Shown here in pieces: positions 11,330 through 21,700 of a stretch of DNA of 64,000 bases; the first letter of the stretch is position 1; every line of letters starts with the position of its first letter. The DNA is taken from the NCBI RefSeq assembly GCF_000002235.5, contig NW_022145542.1:248001-312000 (forward strand). The letters are read 5' to 3'. The stretch comes from Strongylocentrotus purpuratus (Eukaryota; Echinodermata; Echinoidea; Camarodonta; Strongylocentrotidae). The notes beneath the pieces are model-generated. The model saw nothing but the letters and a program-made list of their open reading frames with translations. It did no database searches and was not told the origin of the DNA. Both the position numbers and the translations under genes were made by a program.

Positions 11330-13090
11330 CCCAGGCCCAAAATCCAGTTGAAACCAATTGGAGCAAAACCAATTGAAACCAGTTGCCAACTAATTGAACT
11401 AATTGAATTGAAACCAGTTGCCAACTGGTTTCAATAGGGAAATTGGAACAATTGGTTCCAATTGAAACCAGTTGCCAACTGGATCCAATTGAAACCAGTT
11501 GAAACCAATTGCCAACTGGTTCCAATTGAAACCAGTTGAAACCAATTGCCAACTGGTTCCAGTTGCCTAATTGGTTTCAACTGGAACCAGTTGTTCCAAT
11601 TTCCCTATTGAAACCAGTTGGCTTCAACTGGTTTCAATGGGTTTCAACTGGTTTCAATTGGTTTCAATTGGATCCAATTGAAACTTACAGTTGGCATAAA
11701 CTTAATTAGTTATAAGTTAATTAGCTCTTGCACTAATTATCGCTCATGTCAACACAGAAGCATTGCTATATGTGTCTACATTAACTACAATGTAAAGGGC
11801 ATTATAATATGCAGACCATATAATATACTTAACAAGTGTGTGTGTATTGGGTTTTTACAGACGTGTATCAATCAGATATGATTATTTACGTCTGGGACCG
11901 ACCTTTAAACGTCACCATCCGAAAGACGTGACTCAGTTTCGAACCTGCGTCCTCGGCTGAATCAGTTTGTAACTTCCACTTTTTAGCTGGATTACAGGCG
12001 CACGCCACAATGCCAAGTAAGGCATTGCCATTATATATGTTTGTATTTGATGTATTTTGTACATGGTTAGTGTTTTACCAATCAACTTTTAATCTGTGTA
12101 ATTACAAAAATATGTTACTAATGAACATGCTTATCATTGCTAATTAATCTTTATATTTATCTAAAACAAATGCATTACTTGCAAATGAAAATTAATTAAT
12201 AAATACATTGTAAATCAAAATAAATTACATAAAACATTGATCTGCACACAAGCAGATAATATGCAAATTAACTGGTTTCAATTGGATCCAGTTGGGTAAC
12301 TGGAAATATTTCCAATTGGAACCGATTGGGTAACTGGAAATGAATTCTAACTGGAACCAGTTGGGTAACTGGAAATTACTTCTAACTGGAAATGAATGCT
12401 AACTGGAACCAGTTGGGTAACTGGAAATGAATTCTAACTGGAACCAGTTGGGTAACTGGAAATGACTTCTAACTGGAAATGAATGCTAACTGGAACCAGT
12501 TGGGTAACTGGAAATGAATTCTAACTGGAACCAGTTGGGTAACTGGAAATGAATTCTAACTGGAACCAGTTGGGTAACTGGAAATGACTTCTAACTGGAA
12601 ATGAATGCTAACTGGAACCAGTTGGGTAACTGGAAATGACTTCTAACTGAAACCAATTGGGTAACTGGAAATGAATTCTAACTGGAACCAGTTGGGTAAC
12701 TGGAAATGACTTCTAACTGGAAATGAATGCTAACTGGAACCAGTTGGGTAACTGGAAATGAATTCTAACTGGAACCAATTGAGTAACAGGAAAATCATAT
12801 CTTACTGTTTCCAGTTGAACTTCTAACTGGAAACAGTTGGGTAACTGGAAATGACTTCTAACTGGAACCAATTGAGTAACTGGAAAAATTATCTTACTGG
12901 TTCCAGTTGCACTTCTTATTGGTTTGAACTGGAAATGAGTACCTATAACAATATTTTCCAGTTCGGCAATTGGTTTCAACTGGAAATGTTCTATTCCAAT
13001 TGAAACCAATTGAAACCAATTGAAACCAGTTAAAACCAATTGAAACCAGTTGGAGATTTCAACTGGTTTCAATTGGATTTTGGTCCTGGG
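11330..13090. mobile_element. Foldback element with minisatellite arms
   Basis: The left edge CCCAGGCCCAAAATCCAG and the reverse complement of the right edge, CCCAGGACCAAAATCCAA, are inverted termini. The left arm (to about 11690) and right arm (12270-13075) consist of tandem short units built on AACTGGTTTCAATTGG and AACTGGAACCAGTTGGGTA; each unit is itself palindromic (CCAGTTGG, CAATTG). The right arm has a regular ~35-bp unit repeated more than ten times. The core (11690-12270) is single-copy-like and contains a SINE. Long termini made of minisatellites are known in Rehavkus/FB-type elements. I found no target duplication. Confidence 0.7.
11870..12026 (-). mobile_element. SINE with 7SL-RNA-like head
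   Basis: On the minus strand the head reads GTGGCGTGCGCCTGTAATCC then AGCTA, nearly the A-box region of 7SL RNA/Alu (one substitution and one missing C over about 26 nt). About 55 nt later comes GCAGGTTCGAAACTG, a good pol III B box. The body continues with TTTCGGATGGTGACGTTTAA and GGTCGGTCCCAGACG, a block resembling the conserved bodies of tRNA-type SINEs of marine invertebrates. A tRNA origin with chance resemblance is possible. Confidence 0.55.
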
Positions 13091-13899
13091 AAGCATTGCT
13101 TTTTGGGGTCTCAATGAATTTGGATCCTATTGTTCGTCACGATTACTATGCCATGTGTTTATTAATAAACTGAACTGACTGGAAACTAAACTGAAAATAA
13201 TTTGGGTACGGTTCCCAATCCGGCGGGGGGACAAAATCTGTTGTGACACCAAGATCGATATGACCAGTGCTATGATAAGCCACCCTTGTAATCAACAAAT
13301 TATTATTATTGTGTATCCTTTTTTTTTTCCTTGCTAGTTTTACGTGAAGATGTTTGAAAAGAGATATTCAAGACTTGGATTTTATATTTCAACAATTGTA
13401 TGATCAATATCTTCTTTCGAAATACGGTTGACTTTCTCCCCCAGCTGCTATTTTATTTGATTAATGAGTAATCAAACAGAATGTATGGAATACGTACACA
13501 GCTTGTCATACACATCGGGAAGGAAGTTCCCGAAAATTTACCGAAGTTTGACAGTCCAGTAATATTGTAAGATATACACCTTTTCTCACTTCTTTTTCTC
13601 TAATATGTTGTGATATTGCATGTATTATATACTGATATTGTATGTAACCAGTAAATCCTATTAAACGTATAACAGTGGGATCCTAAAATTCTAGTATTTA
13701 TTACGTTCAGTCCCGTTAATGCCATTTTGTGCTGTGAGTGAAATTATGTAAAACAAGCCACGCCCAATCACTCATCCGGCGAGGCTACTTTGAATAATCT
13801 CGTAATGGTGTTATGTGTTTAGACGCATATCACAAATAAAGACATCACTTTTGCCTCGCTATAGAACGAAAGTATGCATCAAACAGCATTACTTTAGCC
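13091..13899. other. Noncoding spacer
   Basis: No exon, RNA gene or clear repeat was seen between the two foldback elements. Bases 13892-13899 are the left copy of the CTTTAGCC target duplication. Confidence 0.5.
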
Positions 13900-16800
13900 G
13901 GCCATCTCGTGATATAAGCCACTGGGGACCTAATCGAACTCCTACCTAAATTCACGGACACAATCCAAAGAAATGACGGCTTCAGTGATTTTCAAAGGAT
14001 ATGGTGCAAAATCTTTTGTTATCGATGCGAAACTTCTCAAACAGACATTCGCACGCGGGGACTTCTTTCCACCACACGATTTCGCATTGATACAAATAAG
14101 TACTGGGCAGGACACAATTTCACACGACATATAGACCTACACACCATTCGCTGGAGACCAATACATATCTCAATCTCATATTACTGTTAGATATGTATCC
14201 ATGGAAAACTCTCTATTATTGGTCGTGAAATAAGCCACCTCTGTGTAGAAGTCTATGAAGATCGCTCTATAGACTTATACACAGAGGTGGCTTAATTCAC
14301 GACCAATATAAGACAGTTACCTATTCTTGAAGTAGTTAATGAATTTCATACACGTAGATCTCATTAAAAACTCTCTATAAAGTATAATTGATCATAAAAT
14401 ATTATTAATATTATTTACCAAACAATATAAGACAGTTCCCTATTCTTAAAATAGCTAATAAATATCATAGATCTCATTCAAAACTCTCTATGATTGGTCG
14501 TGAAATAAGCCACCCCTGTGTACAAGTCTATGGAGCGATCTCCATAGACTTCTACACAGAGGTGGCTTATTTCACGATCAATATAAGGGATGACCGGATA
14601 TGAAACTGTCTTATATTGGTCGTGAAATAAGCCACCCCTGTGTACAAGTCTATGGAGCGATCTCCATAGACTTCTACACAGAGGTGGCTTAATTCACGAC
14701 CAATATAAGACAGTTTTAATAAGATTCATGATATCTATAAGCTACTTCAACAATAGGTAACTGTCTGAAAGTGGCAGTGTGGTCTTGAAGAGGAGGGAAA
14801 TGAGGGGTAGATAATATCAACGGGTTAATTGCCTAATTCAGTTTATGAAAACTAAGGGGTGGCTTATTTCACGACTAGGGCGTTATATCACTCGATTTGG
14901 GCGTGTTGCTTCTTTAGAATAGTCTGCGGTGACGACGGAATAAAGTGATTTAAACAGGTTAATTACCTGCAGTTTTTCAAACTAAGTCTGGCTTATTTAA
15001 CGACCAATATTATGATCATCAAATAATCCACCTCCATGTACATGTCTATGGAGCGATCTCCATAGACTTGTACATAGAGGTGGCTTAATTCACGACCAAA
15101 TATAGAGAGTTTTAATAAGATTCATATGATATTTATAAGCTACTTCAACAATAGCTAACTGTCTGAAAGTGGCAGTGTGGTCTTGAAGAGGAGGGAAATG
15201 AGGGGTAGATGGAATAAACAGGTTAATTACCTTCAGTTTATCAAACTAAGGGGTGGCTTATTTCACGATTAGGGCGTTATCACTCGATTCGGTCGTGGTG
15301 CATGACGGAATAAAATGCTTTGATGATACATAATATGGGATTAAAACATGGTGATTTAGAGTTTTATTTCGTCATGCATACGTTGGTGACTTGCACATTA
15401 ACGAAATAAAGTTGAGCTAATAATATGGGATTAAAACATGGTGATTTTGAGTTTTATTTCGTCATGCATACGTTAGTGACTTGCACATGAACGAAATAAA
15501 GTTGAGCTACTAGTATGGGATTAAAACATGGTGATTTAGAGTTTTATTTCGTCATGCATGCGTTGGTGACTTGCACATTAACGAAATAAAGTTGAGCTAA
15601 TAATATGGGATTAAAACATGGTGATTTAGAGCTTTATTTCGTCATGCATGCGTTGGTAACTTGCACATTAACGAAATAAAGTTGAGCTAATAATATGGGA
15701 TTAAAACATGGTGATTTAGAGCTTTATTTCGTCATGCATGCTTTGGTGACTTGCACATAAAGTTGAGCTAATAATATGGGATTAAAACATGGTGATTTAG
15801 AGTTTTATTTCGTCATGCATACGTTGGTGACTTGCACATTAACGAAATAAAGTTGAGCTAATAATATGGGATTAAAACATGGTGATTTAGAGTTTTATTT
15901 CGTCATGCATACGTTAGTGACTTGCACATGAACGAAATAAAGTTGAGCTACTAGTATGGGATTAAAACATGGTGATTTAGAGTTTTATTTCGTCATGCAT
16001 GCGTTGGTGACTTGCACATTAACGAAATAAAGTTGAGCTAATAATATGGGATTAAAACATGGTGATTTAGAGCTTTATTTCGTCATGCATGCGTTGGTAA
16101 CTTGCACATTAACGAAATAAAGTTGAGCTAATAATATGGGATTAAACATGGTGATTTAGAGCTTTATTTCGTCATGCATGCTTTGGTGACTTGCACATTA
16201 ACGAAATAAAGTTGAGCTAATAATATGGGATTAAAACATGGTGATTTAGAGCTTTATTTCGTCATGCATGCGTTGGTAACTTGCACATTAACGAAATAAA
16301 GTTGAGCTAATAATATGGGATTAAAACATGGTGATTTAGAGCTTTATTTCGTCATGCATGCGTTGGTGACTTGCACATTAACGAAATAAAGTTGAGTACT
16401 TCAATATTAAATATACTCTGTATAATCAATTTATTCCGTTCTAAGGAAACTATCATTTTACACTGCACTGATTTAGTTATTCCGCGCTGCAACTACAACA
16501 CAATGACGGAATAAAGGGGTATCTGTCGCCAAATGAGTCAATTCGCCAGTGTTTGTAAACAATAATGTGAATCACTTTATTTATTCCGTCCTGCTGACCT
16601 GGGCTCTAAATCACCATGTTTTAATCCCATATTATTAGCTCAACTTTATTTCGTTAATGTGCAAGTCACCAACGTATGCATGCATGACGAAATAAACTCT
16701 AAATCACCATGTTTTAATCCCATATTATGTATCATCAAAGCATTTTATTCCGTCATGCACCACGACCGAATCGAGTGATAACGCCCTAATCGTGAAATAA

Positions 16801-17402
16801 GCCACCCCTTAGTTTTCATAAACTGAATTAGGCAATTAACCCGTTGATATTATCTACCCCTCATTTCCCTCCTCTTCAAGACCACACTGCCACTTTCAGA
16901 CAGTTACCTATTGTTGAAGTAGCTTATAGATATCATGAATCTTATTAAAACTGTCTTATATTGGTCGTGAATTAAGCCACCTCTGTGTAGAAGTCTATGG
17001 AGATCGCTCCATAGACTTGTACACAGGGGTGGCTTATTTCACGACCAATATAAGACAGTTTCATATCCGGTCATCCCTTATATTGATCGTGAAATAAGCC
17101 ACCTCTGTGTAGAAGTCTATGGAGATCGCTCCATAGACTTGTACACAGGGGTGGCTTATTTCACGATCAATATAAGACAGTTAACAGGTCATGGTGCACG
17201 CGTGCACGTTTTCAGAGCTAGAGATGCGCGACTGACACGCGGAATATGAGAAAGTTTCGCTCATGTCTCAACTTTCCGCCAATAGGCTTTCGAGAGTGTA
17301 AGTCGGTTACTCATTCGTTTACTCTCCGTAGTAGGACACATTTTCAGCGAAAATAGTGTCCTGGGGAAATAGTCCACCGGTGGCTTATATCACGAGAATG
17401 CC
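13900..17402. mobile_element. Large 3.5-kb foldback element with satellite core
   Basis: The left end GGCCATCTCGTGATATAAGC and the reverse complement of the right end, GGCATTCTCGTGATATAAGC, are inverted termini, and CTTTAGCC is duplicated exactly at 13892-13899 and 17403-17410. Inside, the arms are long inverted copies: 14605-14890 pairs with 16778-17060. Each arm carries several ~88-bp hairpins beginning GGTCGTGAAATAAGCCACC, centred on TATGGAGCGATCTCCATA (for example 14218-14307, 14493-14583, 14617-14704, 16957-17046, 17083-17169). The middle is a 90-bp satellite (15334-16397). No transposase is encoded. The 8-bp duplication fits hAT, P, Merlin or Novosib; the family is not settled. Confidence 0.85.
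15334..16397. repeat. 90-bp satellite with five-unit higher-order repeat
   Basis: Twelve head-to-tail units start at 15334, 15424, 15514, 15604, 15694, 15775, 15865, 15955, 16045, 16135, 16224 and 16314. Variants recur every five units: units 2 and 7 share GTTAGTGAC and CTACTAGTATGG, units 4 and 9 share GTTGGTAAC, units 5 and 10 share GCTTTGGTGAC. Each unit is partly self-complementary (TTTATTTCGT and ACGAAATAAA). A part unit in reverse orientation lies at 16596-16735. Confidence 0.9.
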
Positions 17403-17749
17403 CTTTAGCCATCATCCATATTTGTCTTTTATAGATTCTAATAATTGTCTTGGTACTCTTAATTATCGATAGACCCTATGTTAATAAAACTTTGTTTTTA
17501 AAATGTTGCACATAAACTTCTTCAAATCACTAATTTAAATCAACTATCATGGCACATGACACATCTAGACACATGACATATTGGTATACAGCAGAGGTTG
17601 AATCCAGGGGGTCGTTTTGCACAAAACCGTTGTAACTACAAGATCGACGACATCTCGACACTGACTGTCGCTCAACTTGTCTGCTTCACAAAACCGTCTT
17701 TGCCAAGATGAGCAACAACTTCCTCTACAATTCCTTGTCATTTCGGGTA

Positions 17750-17795
17750 CCCCCCCCTCCCTCCCTCCCTCCCTCCCTCCCTCCCTCCCTCCCTC
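17750..17795. repeat. CCCT microsatellite
   Basis: Ten or so tandem CCCT units follow a short C run. Simple repeat, no further meaning seen. Confidence 0.9.
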
Positions 17796-17906
17796 AATTA
17801 AACTGGAAGGATGACAAGAGAGTTATACTTTGATTGTCTGTATCTTCTGTAAGTTCTGACATACTACATTTTACAAGGGAGAATAATTATCTATTTACAG
17901 AGGTCA

Positions 17907-18350
17907 GAGCTACCAACCATTCCGTTTTTGCCTGAATTACTCAGTTTTTACCGGAATTACTCCGGTTTTGCCGGAATTACTCCGGTTTTTCCTCCAAATT
18001 ACAGTAGTATGTTTTTCTTCATAAAATATAGTTTTTTAAAAATATTTTGTTAACATCTACCGCACGTCAAACAACTGCCCTAAAATATTGATTTGATCAC
18101 AAATTCAATAGAAAACTAAGTTTAAAACATACTTACAGAGAAAATATTCTCTAAAAGAATGAAATGCCGATAATACCAAAATAGCCACACAAAAATACCT
18201 GCTTGTATGGAAAAAACAGCATGAGGAATGAACATTTCTGCATTGGAAGTGTATCGTGCGTGGTTGTAAGTTTCGTTGTTTCGTTTTAATGAATTACTTT
18301 TTGTTGCTTGAAATTCCTTTTTTTTGGGTCGCACAAGGTTGGCAGCTCTG
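17907..18350. mobile_element. Small TIR element (CAGAGCTACCAACC)
   Basis: The termini CAGAGCTACCAACC (17907-17920) and GGTTGGCAGCTCTG (18337-18350) are inverted copies with one mismatch. Just inside the left end is a short tandem repeat of CCGGAATTACTCCGG. The termini resemble those of the larger element at 38952-41280 (CAGACCTGCCAACC), so both probably belong to one transposon group. Target duplication not visible; non-coding. Confidence 0.7.
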
Positions 18351-18764
18351 TATATCTTAATTCAATATAATTCCTTTGATTGGATCATCATCTCTATCAC
18401 CTTGATTTTGTCATAACGGGGAGCTGATGATTGTGCCTTTTAAAACATGAGATATGAATGTATGTTTGCCTTTTATACGAAGTCAACTCATTTTAGCCAT
18501 ATAAGCTGGCCAGACTTCAAACATGTGTATATTTATATAGCTAGCTGATGTATGAGTTATGCTATAGTATATATAATATTGTAAATTTGTGAGTGTCTCT
18601 AGGATGACTCCCTAAAGGAGGTGACCTGCAAAAGTTGCTAAAGCTTCTGTTTTTACAATGTAAGTTTTGCAGATTTGAGCTATTTCTAATCTTATCAGCC
18701 AGGGTTTCATTCTGCAATTATTTGACCTTCCTTGAAAGTATATCAATGAAACAATTTCTTTCAG
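18351..18764 (+). other. 5' flank or first intron of NCKIPSD
   Basis: The stretch ends in a good splice acceptor (a pyrimidine tract then TTTCAG at 18764), so the first NCKIPSD transcript exon must lie further upstream and be untranslated. I could not place it; the repeats before 17.4 kb make a site between 17.4 and 18.7 kb or an even more distant one possible. Confidence 0.5.
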
Positions 18765-18771
18765 CCTGACC

Positions 18772-21700
18772 ATGTTACGTGCAGCATACCCCTACAGCTC
18801 CGAAGCTCCAACATCATTGAGCTTCCAAGAAGGTGACCAGTTCACTCTTCTGGAGAAAACAGACCAACACTGGTGGCATGTCATGAACCACTTAGGCCAG
18901 ACTGGGTATGTTCCAGCCAAATACATTGAGAAAGACCAATCATCTAATGATGAGGTTCTCAGATCCATTGACAGGGCGATTGAATTCATCCATCTGGCTT
19001 CTACTGAGAAGGGAGGGTCACTTTCACAGCAACAGAGAGATAACCTACAGTACGTATACAATCATTGAATCAAATCTAATGAGGTATGGATTAGTGTTAA
19101 TCCTTATTCCTTTAAATCCCCACTGTACTACTTGTAGCTACTTGCGCCCTCTATATATATATATATATATAACAAACAATGCATAATCGGTGACTATTGA
19201 TTCCCCATGATCTTCTTATGTTATTTGAGAGCTGAGTTGATGAGATAACCACCTGTCCAGTGACCTTGCAGGGTGGTCTAATCCCCCATGTAAACTAGTA
19301 CATATGTGCTTTAAATTTTAATTTCTTTTCCACCAATTACAAACTATTATATATGTAGCCTACTTGTTTCATTAAGGATACAATTTTTAAAAAAGACGAA
19401 AAAAATTATTGGTTGAATTGTGATTTTCATAAGATTTTTTACATATCAAACAGGAAGCTTGTACAACATAGACAGTCCATTCTGTCTGGCAACACTGCGT
19501 CCTCTGATGGACAACCCAAAAGAAAGGCCCCAGATCTCCCAAGACAGACTTCTACTGAGCATCGAAAAGCGCCGCTACCTCCTACACAACGGAACTCATC
19601 TCCCCAACGAGAACAAGCAGCAGGATTATCACGTTCCACAAGGACCTCAACGAAGATTAGAGCTGCCCCAAAGCCACCCCAGAGAAACGAGAGTGTGAAG
19701 CAGAGCCCTCAAGATCAAGCTGACTCCGGAAGTTCTAGCCAAGCATTAGCCACCTCTACACCCAAATCAACGAGTAAAGCCGATAGGGAAACACCAAACC
19801 ATAGTCAAATGCCATCAGAACCTGTCATACCCAAGGGACTACTTGGTGAACTGGTGGAGCAGGTTAGAATAGAAACGGATTTGAGCTACGACATGTCAAA
19901 GCAAGCAGTAGGGACTGTCCTAGAGAGGGTAGGATCTGCAGTTCCAGAGGTTGCAAATGTCATGGCTGCAATTCTGTCAAGTTTAACAAATGATCTGGTG
20001 AGTAGAATCAGCATATCACATACTTGTTTTTGTGCAGTATACATGTAAATGCAGCACTCTAGTATTTTCTCATTTCTTTTCCATAGTTTTGAAATGCCAG
20101 CTTGTGTATTGAATGGATACAGATATAAGTTGGTAAATGGCCCTCATCAACTTTTTGATATACAATATATTTGCTAGCCTGATGACCTATTCCATACAAA
20201 ATAATTTTAAAATGTCTCTCCCAAGCTCCAAATTCCCAATAGAATGAATATTTTTTACAATCGGTGATCATAAATGAAATCTAATTATCATACATATTTT
20301 TATTGTGAAAGATGTGTCCATTGCATTTGTATGTACTGTACAATTTTGAAATGTTCAGAACTGAGTTTTTTCTGTGATATTATCTAGTTTTTCTCTCATC
20401 CCATAACTTTAAACTATTTATTGATAATTTAATCACAGAAATATTTACTAATCTAAAAGAAAATACACTTTGTTGAACGCATCATCATTGTTTGATACAG
20501 AATATGACGAGCTCAAATATCATCATTGAAGGAAGCAGAGATCATGAGAGGTTAGAGGTCATCTTTAAAGAATTGACAGCTTGTAAAGATGATGCACAGC
20601 AGAGGAGTTGGGCATTACATGAAGATGAAGCTATCATCAGTGGACACCTAGAGGAACTCATCACAATACTAGTTAGTTATCTTGTAGAGGTGTCATGGTC
20701 TAGTGGATAGGTCACTGTACTGTGGATTGCATGGTTTGCAGTTCGAGTGCCGCTGCACTAATGTCTTTTGGCAAGATATGATGGTATCTACATTTGCCAC
20801 ACTCCACCCAGGTGAGGTAAATGGGTACCTGGTAGGAAGGAATTTCTTGAATGCTTGAGTACCTTTCAAGTCAGCTAGGAGAAAGCAGGGTTTAATGATA
20901 TGATTGCAGGGCCCTCAGCATGAACAGTATTAATACTAATGTGGCTTTCCTGGGTTAATTAAGAAGACATATCATTATGAGTAGTAGTAGTCTGAAATTC
21001 ATGACACTGTGAATATATGAGTTTGAAGATTATGAAAAACTAATAATGATTACATAACAGTGATAATATGTTGCCATTAGATTTAATGTTTTCTAAGTTT
21101 ACACTTCGATGAAACAACAATACAATTACATGACTGTATGCATCACCTTTTGAGTGACTAACAGTCTTATCTTGAATATATCACTTCATATAATAAAAAA
21201 ATTAACACCTCTTTTTTTCTTCTTCTAAAAGCATCATTTTGTTATTTTTTTCCTTCCTAAGTCTGATGCAGATCCAAGGGTTTGTAAAGCAGTGGTTAAG
21301 AAGGATCACTTTGAATACATCCAGAATCTGGTGTTATACTACCAAATGGTAAGTCAACATGGGAATCTTTTATTTTGATAACAAGTAAAGATGAGCTTGA
21401 TCATATTACAACCCAAATAAATGCATATGATTCTGATGCTGAGACTTATGCTTTTTGATCTACTGAAACAAGAAACAAAATATCCCTGAAATATTTTGGG
21501 GCTGAAGAAGAAGTCTGTCCATAGGTCTGATAGTTGATGATTATATAACTCTAGGGAAGGGGGGGGGGACCTGGGGAAATGTAGAGAGGTAAAACATTTT
21601 AAAAGATTATCTATCATGAATCAGAAAGAAATTGAGAATTAACAGTGAATTGTTGTTTATGTGTGCGTAGGAGCTCCGGTCATCTCTTCGACTGCTACTG

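Noticed and set aside
12713-13114. 133-codon minus-strand frame
   Set aside because: Produced by the minisatellite arm of the foldback element; the translation repeats the same FQLVPVR-like word.
14180-17200. CRISPR-like array (regular repeats with spacers)
   Set aside because: Animal-type DNA; the 'spacers' repeat too, there are no cas genes, and the structure is a foldback transposon with a satellite.
19413-20048. NCKIPSD second exon read as a separate 211-codon gene
   Set aside because: The frame begins in an intron and runs past a GTGAGT donor; phase and homology place 19454-19997 as an internal exon.
20696-20751. tRNA gene
   Set aside because: A and B boxes are present but no acceptor stem or anticodon arm pairs; the body matches a SINE.
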